Notes: generated by a model from the letters alone, not told the origin. DNA of 64,000 bases from Marinihelvus sp942491555 (GCA_942491555.1 CALOBN010000002.1:248001-312000), one strand, 5' to 3'. Positions 26,206-35,349 are shown, numbered from the stretch's first letter. Numbers and translations: made by a program.

Positions 26206-26903
26206 TCTGCGGTATTGTCCGCGGCCAACAAAGGTTTGCTCCCATGAACATAAAACTGGGCACCCAGTGGCAGGCGGCCAAAAGCGCGGTCAAGGCTTGC
26301 AAGGGGTGAATTTACCGGCGGTACGGTAAAAATGAAGCGACTGTTGATGTCGGTAAACCCGGCATCTTTGAGCAGGGATTCAGCCTGGCCGCGGGTCAGC
26401 AATATTGCGTCAGCGTCGAACTCGCAGCGATTGACGACCCAGCGCGTGACCGGATTCCAGGGATTGTGTTCAATGATGATAAACACGCCACCCGGGACCA
26501 ATATCCGGTGTAATTCCTGGAGAATGCGCGCGTGATGAGCCGGGTCAATATGGTGAAAAACGCAGGATGCGACGATGGCGTTCAGGCTGTTGTCGCGGAA
26601 CGGAATGCTCTGCCCGCCATAACCAACCCGGTGGCTATCCGGCGCATTGCTGTTGGCCAGTGAGGCCAGTGATACATCAAGCCCGATCACTTCCTCCGCA
26701 AAACGGCCCAGCTGTTGTGACAACAAGCCGGTGCCACAACCAAAGTCCATAAAACGGTCAACACGCGCGAGCCCCGCAGAGCCCAGTACAGTCTCAATTG
26801 ACTGTAACTTGGACTTCACGGCAAGGTCGATATTGCCGATACCGGCCAATGAACGCTTGAGTTCTTCGTTGTAGGAACCGCTGTACTGATCGAACTCAGC
26901 CAT
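26202..26903 (-). CDS. Class I SAM-dependent methyltransferase
   Basis: The product is 233 aa. Motif I is MDFGCGTGLLSQQL (about 52-65), followed by VIGLDVSLASL, SLNAIVASCVFHHID and LVPGGVFIIIEHNPWNP, as in the Methyltransf_11 group. The ATG at 26903 (MAEFDQYSGSYNEEL) overlaps the GT2 stop; upstream in-frame codons lie within that gene. In this setting it may methylate a sugar or lipid-linked glycan. The substrate is unknown. Confidence 0.85.
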   Translation of the reverse strand: MAEFDQYSGSYNEELKRSLAGIGNIDLAVKSKLQSIETVLGSAGLARVDRFMDFGCGTGLLSQQLGRFAEEVIGLDVSLASLANSNAPDSHRVGYGGQSIPFRDNSLNAIVASCVFHHIDPAHHARILQELHRILVPGGVFIIIEHNPWNPVTRWVVNRCEFDADAILLTRGQAESLLKDAGFTDINSRFIFTVPPVNSPLASLDRAFGRLPLGAQFYVHGSKPLLAADNTAE

Positions 26904-27966
26904 CGCCGTCAGTCCCGCCCGTGACAGATGCCTGCAGGCGTTTGGCGAGGTCAAGCAGCAGTGCGCATTCATTGCGTATCAGCTCATCAGTGCGACGGTC
27001 GACCACGAAGAAAGCAGGTTTGCCCTGGCCATGAAACAGGCTGTTGCGCACAAACTCCAGCACCAGTCCCAGCAGAATGGCGAAGGTGCCACCAAAAAAC
27101 AAATTGACGCTCATCAACGAGGCCCAGCCCTCGGTGGCAACCTCATTGGGCGTCAGGTAATAACTGAGCAGTACCCATAACAGCAGTCCGACTGCCAGCA
27201 GAAAGGACATCCCGCTGGCGACAAGCGCCAGGCTGAAGAACCGCACATCCGCGCTGAACAGCATGCGCTTGGCATGTCTGAGCAGGCTGATCAGTGAGTA
27301 GCCGCTCTTTTTCTGTTCTTTGAACCTGATGTCATCCAGCTTCATCGGCAGGGTACTGATCCGCCGTGTAAACCACAGCAGGGTCATATCAAAATAGGTC
27401 TGATCGGTGCACACGCTGGCGGCAGCGCGGGCGATCTGGCCGCGTATAAGCCGAAAGCTTGAAAAGTCCGTGACGTGCTGATTGCGAGACACGCTGGCGA
27501 TACTCTTTTTTGCCAGTCGTGAAGCATGGTCGCGATAGGAGTTCTGGTGCGTTCCGGAGATGGGTTTGGCATACAGTACGTCACCCGAGCGTTCCGCCAG
27601 GGTGGCCAGAAGCTTTGGTATCGCAGCGGGCGGGTGCTGGAGATCTTCATCCATGGTGACGACCCAGTCGCCTGAACTGTGCAGGATGCCGGCAATGGTT
27701 GCATTGTGCTGACCAAAGTTACGCGATAGTTCGACTGTTCTGAGCCAGGCAAACTCCGCCTGGCGGGCCTGCAGAATGGCGGCTGAATCGTCCACCGGTT
27801 CATCCAGGACAAAAACGGCCTCGAGCAATTCAACCGTAGAGGACTGCCGCGCGAGTTCCTGTCTGAGCTTGTCTATCTGACTGATGAGTTCTGCAAGGAA
27901 CGCCGCGCCCGAGTAGACCGGTACGACGATGCTGATGCGCACTGCATCCGGTTCCTGACCCGGCAT
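26896..27966 (-). CDS. GtrB/ArnC-like polyprenyl-phosphate glycosyltransferase (GT2)
   Basis: The product is 356 aa. A GT-A domain begins ISIVVPVYSGAAFLAELI and has LSRNFGQHNATIAGIL and the metal-binding VTMDEDLQHPPAAIPKLL (about 103-120). Two C-terminal membrane segments (about 245-268 and 290-312) match the DPM1/GtrB/ArnC class that moves a sugar from a nucleotide onto undecaprenyl phosphate. It overlaps gtrA as TGATG. The pairing with a GtrA-type flippase is the classic donor module for periplasmic glycosylation. Confidence 0.9.
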   Translation of the reverse strand: MPGQEPDAVRISIVVPVYSGAAFLAELISQIDKLRQELARQSSTVELLEAVFVLDEPVDDSAAILQARQAEFAWLRTVELSRNFGQHNATIAGILHSSGDWVVTMDEDLQHPPAAIPKLLATLAERSGDVLYAKPISGTHQNSYRDHASRLAKKSIASVSRNQHVTDFSSFRLIRGQIARAAASVCTDQTYFDMTLLWFTRRISTLPMKLDDIRFKEQKKSGYSLISLLRHAKRMLFSADVRFFSLALVASGMSFLLAVGLLLWVLLSYYLTPNEVATEGWASLMSVNLFFGGTFAILLGLVLEFVRNSLFHGQGKPAFFVVDRRTDELIRNECALLLDLAKRLQASVTGGTDGDG

Positions 27967-28358
27967 CAGGTTTTTTTCCTTTGCGTAATGAAGACAAACT
28001 GGGCGAGAAGCCAGTAACTGAGTGGTGCCACGATAATGGCCACGATGACATAGCCGGCCAGCGCAGAGTAGCCCAGTTCCAGGCTGAGTCGCACAATAAG
28101 TGTTGAAAGAATCAGCCCAAGCAGGGACGCGATCGCAAAGCGCGGGAATTCAAAATCCAGGGGCCCGCTTGCGCGAAAAGTAAAATTCCTCTGCAGCATG
28201 AACGAGATTCCTATGCACAGGCAATATGCGATAACGCTGCTGATCACACCATGCCCGGGCATCAGCCACAACAAGGCCGTCGCAAAGATGAGATAGCAGA
28301 TCGTCGATACCGCACCTGCGGCACCGAATCTGATCATGCGGCCAGCTTGCGTGCTCAC
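27966..28358 (-). CDS. GtrA-family membrane protein, putative lipid-linked sugar flippase
   Basis: The product is 130 aa with four predicted membrane segments. MIRFGAAGAVSTICYLIF at the start and SFMLQRNFTFR in the middle are the family hallmarks (NFTFR-type loop). GtrA proteins are thought to flip polyprenyl-linked monosaccharides to the periplasm. It is the first gene of the overlapping run gtrA, GT2, methyltransferase, SDR, coaE. A 147-bp gap separates it from the GT-C-like gene upstream. Confidence 0.88.
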   Translation of the reverse strand: MSTQAGRMIRFGAAGAVSTICYLIFATALLWLMPGHGVISSVIAYCLCIGISFMLQRNFTFRASGPLDFEFPRFAIASLLGLILSTLIVRLSLELGYSALAGYVIVAIIVAPLSYWLLAQFVFITQRKKT

Positions 28359-28505
28359 GGATTTAGCCTTTCATCCAGTATGGATGTCTAGACTACCTAA
28401 ACTCGATGGCGAATTCATGATGCATCCAGCTCACGGATGCCGGTTACACGCGGTGGGCTGGAAGGTGTCTGCATTGGGACCCGGTTCGCTCGCTAGTGGC
28501 AGGAT

Positions 28506-30608
28506 CTAGGGTATCGGGTCTATCGGAGCGAATGTTTCGACCCAGGCTGATTCGCTACAAAAATGTTCAGGGGCGATGTCTTCAATGCCCATGATGGACG
28601 CAGGCAGCTCAATAGCGGCATCCAGCTGAGCCCTCGCATCCGGTGGTAACAGGTTCCTGTCCCCGTTAGGATCGAGCTCGCGAAGCATGACGTAGAGAAT
28701 CTCCAGATCACGGTCATCAACAAAGCGCCATTGTCTGAAGTTAGCCAGGGCTGCCGTCAAGTTTTGTATCGCCACATCATTGTTACCGCTGCGAATACTC
28801 ATCAGGACCGCCGCCAGTGCATCTCGCGGAATCATATGGTCCAGCTGGTTCAAGATGGCCGCGCCCTGTGCATACAGGCCGTGTTGCATGGCGAGTGCTG
28901 CGAAAAGTCGTTTGCTTGGGTTATGCCGGAGTTGTTCGAACCCAATTGCTGCAAGCAGTTCTTGCTTATCTGCTGCGGTTTGGTAGTTGTTCGCAAGCAC
29001 CAACAGTGGGTTCAGATAGGCGAGCTTGGTGTTTAATGCAAAGCCATCCATTACCTCGGCCGAGAACCTTTCTTCATTGATCATTTCTGTGCAGTACGGT
29101 TCCGCAGTCAGCGAACCAAGCAACTTAAAGCGGCCATCTCCACGCCGGTACAGCGAAAATTCGGAATCAGAGTACTCGAGCATGAAGTTGGACTGCTGCA
29201 TCATACGGCTTGCGGCATCTGTATTTGGAAGCAGTGCGTATGCGATATCATACTTTTCGACCTCGGCCATGAAGTCATCCTTATTCTCCAGCGCCGTGTT
29301 GTATCGCAAAAAGTGTTCGATGGGGTAAAGAATATCCGTTCGACCATCAATGTAGACGCTCATTTTTGGCCCCATGCGATAGAGGATGTAACCACCGAGT
29401 TTATAGAGGTTGAATATTCGCCCCTCAATGCCCTGTTGTTGCATGTAATTCAGCGTGGCAACCGGCACATTCGGCAGACGAGATCTGTTTTCTTTGAGAA
29501 ACAGTTGCGCCCCGTGAAACCCCAGGGCCAGGGAAGCCACGGCCACAAGCGAACCGCCGGCGACCAGTGCTTTGTAAATCAACGGTTTTGTACCAGGACT
29601 TTCCCCGCGCAGACGGGTGTCGGAAAGCACATCGGCCAGAATGCAGAGCACCACGATTAGTGATGGGACGACCATTCGGCCCATCGAAAAAGCGCCGTAA
29701 AGAAATACCAGCAATACCACGACGTAACCCCAGCGCTTCTGTGCCAGGGACAGCAGCGAAGCCGCAGCTGCGGCAAGCATCCAAAGGTAGGTTGGTGGGT
29801 GGGCCAGGTAGGCAGTCGGCACGAAATACTCGGTAATGTTTTCCCGCCATTCCGGTGAAAATGCTAGCCACGCCATAAGAAAATGTTCGCCATCAGGCCT
29901 CAGGAAACCAAGGCTGACCAGCAATAGCCCCCAGGCTGACCAGAGCAGCCATGATTTTACATCTGCGCGCTCTCGCAGCTGCCTCAAAGCAACATCTACA
30001 AACAAGCCAAAAATCACAACATAGCCAAACAGGGGGTTGTGATAGTTCACCCAGAATAGAAGCAGCGCGGCTATTGGAAGCAGGGTGCGCCAGCTAAAAT
30101 CTTTACTGGCCTCCCGGGAGAGCATAAAAGCGATGACGGTCAGGCTATAGCTGATCAATTCCGGCCTGACCTGCATACGCGCCTGCACGGCTGTGATCAG
30201 CAACGATATGATTAGAAACCGGACCCAAAGCGGTGCGCCTAGCTGTCTTAACCAGAGTGTAAAAAGCAGTAGCAGGCCGAGGTAGGCGGCCAGTTTGAAG
30301 ACGACCTGTCCCCCGCGTTCCCCAAACCACTCAGTGAGATAAAAATAGCCGGCCTGGAACAGTATGGGCGGTTGGGAAATGGGCGCCTCAAAAAACGTGA
30401 AGCTGTAATGATCGACAAAAGGGGACAACCCGTTCTCAACGAAATCCTGGCCCATTTTCAGGTGCCACCAGCCATCGAAATCCGCCGGATTTCTAAGACA
30501 GGACACCGTGATAATCGCCACAGCCACGATGATAAAGCTCAGGTAGAGAAAATTTGAACGAGACTCAAACCACAGTGCAAGTGGGTTGCCGTTTGCAGCC
30601 GTCGTCAT
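28506..30608 (-). CDS. GT-C-like integral membrane protein in the pil operon, putative glycosyltransferase
   Basis: The product is about 700 aa. Roughly ten membrane segments fill residues 20-370. The first periplasmic loop holds DFDGWWHLKMGQDFVENG, the acidic plus aromatic pattern seen in GT-C glycosyltransferases. A soluble part follows with VYIDGRTDILYP (near 420), and the last 200 residues look helical and repeat-like. I found no known specific name. Start ATG 30608 or GTG 30617; both lie within 12 bp of the pilD stop, so it is probably cotranscribed with pilB-pilC-pilD. Its base composition looks more AT-rich than the neighbouring genes. A role in glycosylating pilin or another surface molecule is inference. 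Confidence 0.7.
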   Translation of the reverse strand: MTTAANGNPLALWFESRSNFLYLSFIIVAVAIITVSCLRNPADFDGWWHLKMGQDFVENGLSPFVDHYSFTFFEAPISQPPILFQAGYFYLTEWFGERGGQVVFKLAAYLGLLLLFTLWLRQLGAPLWVRFLIISLLITAVQARMQVRPELISYSLTVIAFMLSREASKDFSWRTLLPIAALLLFWVNYHNPLFGYVVIFGLFVDVALRQLRERADVKSWLLWSAWGLLLVSLGFLRPDGEHFLMAWLAFSPEWRENITEYFVPTAYLAHPPTYLWMLAAAAASLLSLAQKRWGYVVVLLVFLYGAFSMGRMVVPSLIVVLCILADVLSDTRLRGESPGTKPLIYKALVAGGSLVAVASLALGFHGAQLFLKENRSRLPNVPVATLNYMQQQGIEGRIFNLYKLGGYILYRMGPKMSVYIDGRTDILYPIEHFLRYNTALENKDDFMAEVEKYDIAYALLPNTDAASRMMQQSNFMLEYSDSEFSLYRRGDGRFKLLGSLTAEPYCTEMINEERFSAEVMDGFALNTKLAYLNPLLVLANNYQTAADKQELLAAIGFEQLRHNPSKRLFAALAMQHGLYAQGAAILNQLDHMIPRDALAAVLMSIRSGNNDVAIQNLTAALANFRQWRFVDDRDLEILYVMLRELDPNGDRNLLPPDARAQLDAAIELPASIMGIEDIAPEHFCSESAWVETFAPIDPIP

Positions 30609-30618
30609 GTTATGCACA

Positions 30619-31473
30619 TCAAGTCATACCAAGGTAGCGAAAATAAGCATCTGTAATATCCTGTCGCCACAGAAAGGCGATAAATCCTGCGCTGGCCAGA
30701 AACGGACCAAACGGGATGGGCTCCTCTCTCTTGAGTAGCCCCAAACCGAGGGTGGCAATCCCGATCAGAGCGCCGACGAGTGAGGAAAGAATGATGATGA
30801 GGGGTAGCGACTGCCAACCCATCCATGCGCCCAGCGCGGCGAGCAGCTTGAAGTCACCATATCCCATGCCCTCTTTGCCGGTTAGTAACTTGAAACCATG
30901 AAATACAGCCCAGAGCGACAGGTAGCCCAATACCGCCCCGAGAATGGCATCAACCGGAACCGTATGCAGCCCCCAAACGCTAAACAGCAACCCGCACCAT
31001 AGCAATAGCAGCGTAATGTTGTCCGGCAACAGCTGGTGGTCCAGGTCAATAAATGTCAGCACGATCAGAAGCGCTGTGAACAGCAGCCCCGTCAGAGCCT
31101 GGAACGTCGGGCCAAAATGAGCAGCGATCAGAACGAAGGCGATTGCTGTTAAAAGCTCAACGGCCGGGTAGCGCAGCGATATGCGTGTGCCGCAATTTCG
31201 GCATTTGCCGCGCAGTACCAGGTAGCTAAGCACCGGGATATTTTCCAGGGCGGTTATACGTCGCTCGCAAGAAGGGCACTGCGAAGGCGGCCATGCCAGA
31301 TTGAAACGGGACGGATTTTGCGGTTCTGAAGACATGCCCAGCAGGTCTTCGCATTGACACCGCCATTCCCGCTCCAGCATAACGGGCACGCGATAAATGA
31401 CGACGTTAAGAAAAGACCCGATGAGCAGGCCAAAAAGAAACACACCTGTCAGAAACAGGTATGTGTTGCTCAT
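30619..31473 (-). CDS. pilD: Type IV prepilin peptidase and N-methyltransferase PilD
   Basis: The product is 284 aa from ATG 31473 (a TTG 15 bases upstream is also in frame). The N-terminal part has LIGSFLNVVIYRVP and the paired cysteines CPSC and CRNC that form the zinc site. The catalytic aspartates are in LTFIDLDHQLLPD and the GxGD motif GYGDFKLLAALGAW. About seven membrane segments follow. PilD cleaves the leader of PilA and methylates the new N-terminal Phe. It is 50 bp after pilC on the same strand. Confidence 0.96.
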   Translation of the reverse strand: MSNTYLFLTGVFLFGLLIGSFLNVVIYRVPVMLEREWRCQCEDLLGMSSEPQNPSRFNLAWPPSQCPSCERRITALENIPVLSYLVLRGKCRNCGTRISLRYPAVELLTAIAFVLIAAHFGPTFQALTGLLFTALLIVLTFIDLDHQLLPDNITLLLLWCGLLFSVWGLHTVPVDAILGAVLGYLSLWAVFHGFKLLTGKEGMGYGDFKLLAALGAWMGWQSLPLIIILSSLVGALIGIATLGLGLLKREEPIPFGPFLASAGFIAFLWRQDITDAYFRYLGMT

Positions 31474-31523
31474 TAGCAAAGTGATCAACTAAACAAGACT
31501 CTGGCCCAGAAATCTGATCTTGT

Positions 31524-32744
31524 TTAAATAACCGCTGCCATCTTGAAGATTGGCAGATACATTGCAACGACCATGCTGCCGATGAGGCCACCGATAAACA
31601 CGATAATCAAGGGTTCAAGAAGACTGCTCAGAGCATCAACGGCATTGTTGACCTCTTCCTCATAGGCTTCGGCCACCTTGATCAGCATTTCATCCAGGGA
31701 ACCGGCCTCCTCACCAATTGCAGCCATCTGAACCACCATATTGGGGAACACATTGGTCTGCTGCATGGCCAGTTGCAGCTGGTGTCCCACCGACACATCC
31801 TCGCGGATACGCGCCGAGGCGTCATTGAACACTGCATTACCGGTTGCACCGGACACGATACCGAGAGCTTCAACCAGGGGCACACCGGCGGCAAAGGTGA
31901 TGGCCAGGGTGCGGCAAAAACGCGCGATGGCGGACTTTTCCAGGATCGGCCCGATCAGCGGAATTTTAAGACTTAACCGATCCAGCCCGTGTGCGAACCT
32001 TGTAGAACGGTTCTTGGCCATGATCAGTGCGGTGACCAGGCCGATTAGTCCGAACAGGACCAAAACCCCGTAACTCTGAAGAAACCTGCTGGCACCGAGC
32101 ACCAGCTGTGTGAAGGCAGGTAAATCGGCGCCAAAATTGGCGAAAATGCCTTCAAACTGCGGAATTACAAACAACAGCAGGATCGCCATGACGATAATGG
32201 CCACTGCGACCACCGCCGCGGGATAAAAGAGTGCTTTTTTGACCTTGCCCTTGATGCTCTCGATGCGTTCCCGATAGGTTGCGATTTCGTCAAGAATGGT
32301 ATCGAGTACACCGGCACTTTCACCGGCTTTCACCAGGTTGGTGTAGAGCTCGTCGAACTGGACCGGGTGAGCGCTCAGCGACTCGTACAGGCTGCTGCCG
32401 GATTCCACGTCGGCACGAATCTTGTCGACCATCACGCGCATGCGCGGGTTTTTGAGCCCGCCGGCAATAATTTGAAAAGCGGTCACCAGGGGTACGCCGG
32501 ATTTGAGCATGGTTGCGAGCTGGCGGCTGAAAACAGCAATGTCCTTGGCCGTGATGCGGCTGCCGGCACCTCCGAACAGGGGTTTGGGCTTTTTGCGCAC
32601 GCGAATCGGGTTGATACCCTGCCGGCGCAGCTCGGCCCGAACCAGGTTTGGTGTGTTTGCGACCTGCTGGCCTTTCAGTCGAACACCACGTTTGTCCCGA
32701 CCTTCCCACAGGAAGATGATCTGTTCATTTTGCATCGTTGCCAT
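31524..32744 (-). CDS. pilC: Type IV pilus inner-membrane platform protein PilC
   Basis: The product is 406 aa with two T2SSF domains and three membrane segments. The N-terminal cytoplasmic part begins NEQIIFLWEGRDKRGVRLKG and the first domain has FSRQLATMLKSGVPLVTAFQ. The second repeat has FCRTLAITFAAGVPLVEALG and ends with LLEPLIIVFIGGLIGSMVVAMYLPIF-like sequence. It couples the PilB motor to pilus assembly. pilB ends 3 bp upstream. Confidence 0.97.
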   Translation of the reverse strand: MATMQNEQIIFLWEGRDKRGVRLKGQQVANTPNLVRAELRRQGINPIRVRKKPKPLFGGAGSRITAKDIAVFSRQLATMLKSGVPLVTAFQIIAGGLKNPRMRVMVDKIRADVESGSSLYESLSAHPVQFDELYTNLVKAGESAGVLDTILDEIATYRERIESIKGKVKKALFYPAAVVAVAIIVMAILLLFVIPQFEGIFANFGADLPAFTQLVLGASRFLQSYGVLVLFGLIGLVTALIMAKNRSTRFAHGLDRLSLKIPLIGPILEKSAIARFCRTLAITFAAGVPLVEALGIVSGATGNAVFNDASARIREDVSVGHQLQLAMQQTNVFPNMVVQMAAIGEEAGSLDEMLIKVAEAYEEEVNNAVDALSSLLEPLIIVFIGGLIGSMVVAMYLPIFKMAAVI

Positions 32745-32747
32745 AAC

Positions 32748-34463
32748 CTAGTCCTTGGTTACACGGTTAATTTCAATAAGATCTGTCAGGCCCAGTGCTA
32801 CTTTCTTCAGCGCGGCACTGCGCAGATCCATAATGCCTTCCGACTGTGCCTGCCGGGCAATTTCCATCGCATTTCCTTCCTCGAGAATGATCTGCGAAAT
32901 GGCGTCGGTAATGGGCATCACCTGGAAGACACCTGTTCTTCCCTTGTAGCCCTCATTACATTCTGAGCATCCACCGGGTTTATAGAGTTGCAGATCGCCC
33001 AATATGTCCTCGGCAAATCCTGCGCGTTGCAGGGCCTCGACAGGTAATTCGTCGCGAACCTTGCAGGTATGCAGTGTGCGCAGCAGTCGCTGGGCCATGA
33101 TCAGGTTAAGCGCCGAGGTTATGTTGTAGCTGGGTACGCCCATGTTGATCAGTCGCGTAACGGTCTGGGGCGCGTCATTGGTATGCAGCGTGGAGAGGAC
33201 CAGGTGACCGGTTTGCGCCGCCTTGATGGCGATCTCTGCCGTTTCCAGGTCACGAATCTCACCAACCATGATGATGTCCGGATCCTGGCGCAAAAACGAG
33301 CGCAGCGCGCGGGCAAAGGTCATACCCTGTTTTTCGTTTTGTTGTACCTGGTTAATGCCCGTGACACGAATTTCGACCGGGTCTTCAACGGTGGAAATAT
33401 TGCGCCCGTCCTGGTTGAGAATGTTCAGGGCGGTATACAGCGTGACGGTTTTACCACTACCGGTCGGCCCGGTTACCAGGATCATGCCATAAGGCTTCTG
33501 GATCGCCTCCTGGTACAGCGCTTCCTGTTCCTCGTAAAAGCCCAGGTGCTCAATGCCGAGCTTGGTGGTGTTGGAGTCAAGAATACGCAGCACCGCTTTC
33601 TCGCCGAACAGCGTCGGACAGGTGCTGACACGAAAGTCGATACTCTTGTTTCTTGAAATATTCAGCTTAATGCGGCCATCCTGGGGTATGCGTTTTTCGG
33701 CAATGTCCAGGCCGGCCATGACCTTGAGGCGGGCGGTCAGGCGCCGCGCCATCTGCACCGGCGGGCTCGCAATGGGCGCGAGCACGCCATCCAGGCGATA
33801 GCGGATCCGGTACTTCATTTCATAGGGTTCGAAATGTATATCGGATGCACCCTTGCGGATCGCGTCGATCAGGACCTTGTTAATAAATTTGACCACCGGC
33901 GTCTCATCAATCGCCGCATCAACATCACTGCCCTCATCCAGGTCCGCGTCCGAGGCGAACTGCATGTCTTCGAGCCCTTCCTCATCACCGAAATCGTCAA
34001 ACGCCTCGGTGCCGCTGTTCAGGGCCCGCTCAATGGTCGGCTCCAGCTGGTTGCTGGGCACAATAATGGGCTCGACATGAAAGCCGGAGCTGAATGAGAT
34101 TTCGTCAATCACCGTGTGATCGGTCGGGTCGGCGAGCGCGATAAACAACGAGTTGCCGCGCAGGTAGAGCGGCAGGGCCTTGTGCTTTGTAATCAGGCTT
34201 TCACTGACAGCCGTCATGGGCGCATGTGACAGGTCAATGGATGTTGCATCCAGCAAGGGGACACCGTATTCAACCGATGCGGCGGCCGCCAGCGTGGCAG
34301 GATCAAGGTCAGTCTGCTGGTTCAGCCAGGCGAGTACGGTCACGCCCTTCTTGCTGGCGCTGTCGCAAGCCTCCAGGGCCGCCTGTTCTTCCAGTAATCC
34401 CTCGGCGACCAGTCTGCGGGCAAACCCCCTCAGCTGACTCGTGACTTTTAATTCTGAGTTCAT
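32748..34463 (-). CDS. pilB: Type IV pilus extension ATPase PilB
   Basis: The product is 571 aa. The N-terminal T2SSE_N domain is followed by the secretion ATPase core: Walker A GPTGSGKTVTLYTAL, the Asp box (FLRQDPDIIMVGEIRD), a His box (STLHTNDAPQTVTRL), and a zinc-binding tetracysteine region (HTCKVRDELP ... GGCSECNEGYKGRTG). I chose ATG 34463 (MNSELKVTSQL) with GGAG upstream, rather than the ATG 57 bases earlier. PilB powers pilus extension. A terminator separates it from pilA. Confidence 0.96.
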   Translation of the reverse strand: MNSELKVTSQLRGFARRLVAEGLLEEQAALEACDSASKKGVTVLAWLNQQTDLDPATLAAAASVEYGVPLLDATSIDLSHAPMTAVSESLITKHKALPLYLRGNSLFIALADPTDHTVIDEISFSSGFHVEPIIVPSNQLEPTIERALNSGTEAFDDFGDEEGLEDMQFASDADLDEGSDVDAAIDETPVVKFINKVLIDAIRKGASDIHFEPYEMKYRIRYRLDGVLAPIASPPVQMARRLTARLKVMAGLDIAEKRIPQDGRIKLNISRNKSIDFRVSTCPTLFGEKAVLRILDSNTTKLGIEHLGFYEEQEALYQEAIQKPYGMILVTGPTGSGKTVTLYTALNILNQDGRNISTVEDPVEIRVTGINQVQQNEKQGMTFARALRSFLRQDPDIIMVGEIRDLETAEIAIKAAQTGHLVLSTLHTNDAPQTVTRLINMGVPSYNITSALNLIMAQRLLRTLHTCKVRDELPVEALQRAGFAEDILGDLQLYKPGGCSECNEGYKGRTGVFQVMPITDAISQIILEEGNAMEIARQAQSEGIMDLRSAALKKVALGLTDLIEINRVTKD

Positions 34464-34631
34464 GACCCCTGCTCCAGACCTCACTCCTAAGTATAAAGCG
34501 AATTCAGGGGCATATTGCAACTATATGCAATGACGCCTTAGCAAATTTTCAGGCGCTTTCCCTTGCTTTCTAGTAACGTGAAATCCACCAAAAGTTGCTC
34601 ATGTGTTGCACCAGCGATGGTTTTTCGAGAC

Positions 34632-34664
34632 AAAAAAAACCCCGCCGGTATGGCGGGGTTTTTT
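34632..34664 (-). terminator. Intrinsic terminator after pilA
   Basis: A GC-rich stem CCCCGCC/GGCGGGG with loop GGTAT is flanked by A8 and T6, so it can act in both directions. It lies 20 bp after the pilA stop and 168 bp before pilB. It probably lets pilin be expressed far above the assembly genes. Confidence 0.9.
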
Positions 34665-34684
34665 CAATCGCTTTAAAGTAAAAC

Positions 34685-35122
34685 TTAGCGGCAAGAAGCC
34701 GGCACGTGCGAGTTCTTGGTCAGCGTGTTTGTGCAAACCCAGGTCAACTGGCCGTTGCCCACGTCCGTGGCCGTAAACACGATGTTGCCCTCAGCGCCAC
34801 CAGCATTGCCTGCACCGGTGTTAATCGTGGTTGCCGTGATGACGCCTGCTGCGCTGGTGATGCTGTTGCAGAATTCGGTCGCCGCGAAATCAAAACCAGC
34901 TTCAACCTGAGTTGCGGGGAACGCACCGCCTTCAGTCTGGTAGAACTCGGCAATTGCGAGCTTGGCAGGTGCGGCGTTGCTGATGCACTCACCGACTTTC
35001 GTGCGGACTGAGTAATCCTGGTACGCCGGCACAGCCAGGGCAACGAGGATGGCGATAATCGCGATAACGATCATCAGTTCGATCAGGGTGAAACCCTTCT
35101 GTACAGTTTTCATGGTACGCAT
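34685..35122 (-). CDS. pilA: Type IVa major pilin PilA
   Basis: The product is a 145-aa prepilin with a short leader MRTMKTVQKG and cleavage before Phe11 (KG/FTLIELMIVIAIIAILVALA). Glu5 of the mature protein is present. The mature pilin continues PAYQDYSVRTKVGECISNAAPAK, and a C-terminal disulphide loop is likely between the Cys in TWVCTN and the Cys in PASCR. GGAGG lies upstream of the ATG at 35122. The promoter upstream is of sigma-54 type. The C-terminal residue is Arg rather than Ser, so TfpO-type glycosylation of a terminal Ser is not expected. Confidence 0.97.
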   Translation of the reverse strand: MRTMKTVQKGFTLIELMIVIAIIAILVALAVPAYQDYSVRTKVGECISNAAPAKLAIAEFYQTEGGAFPATQVEAGFDFAATEFCNSITSAAGVITATTINTGAGNAGGAEGNIVFTATDVGNGQLTWVCTNTLTKNSHVPASCR

Positions 35123-35224
35123 GTTAATACCCTCCAATGGTATTTAGTGTTTTGGGAGCCAGTCCGTTGTGTCCCGGCCTTCCCGATTAACCCCTGTAAA
35201 TTTATCAGGATGCGCAAGTATTAA

Positions 35225-35240
35225 TGCAATTCTGATGCCA
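35225..35240 (-). promoter_or_regulatory. Sigma-54 promoter of pilA
   Basis: On the minus strand the sequence TGGCATCAGAATTGCA matches the -24/-12 consensus TGGCAC-N5-TTGC with exact spacing between GG and GC. It lies about 100 bp before the pilA ATG. The NtrC-type activator PilR is encoded 1.6 kb away. Confidence 0.9.
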
Positions 35241-35314
35241 AAGTTTAATATATATAAAAAACAATGAGATAGGAATTCTATGAATTAGTGCACATGACTT
35301 TCGGCACGGCTAAA

Positions 35315-35349
35315 TGTCATAGACTGACAAAAATTGTCACAAATTGTCA
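35315..35349 (-). promoter_or_regulatory. Putative PilR-binding enhancer: four TGTCA sites spaced 10 bp
   Basis: On the plus strand TGTCA lies at 35315, its complement TGACA at 35325, and TGTCA again at 35335 and 35345. This is one site per helical turn, 75-125 bp upstream of the sigma-54 element. PilR of Pseudomonas binds TGTC-containing sites upstream of pilA. The last site overlaps the egtB stop codon. Confidence 0.7.
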
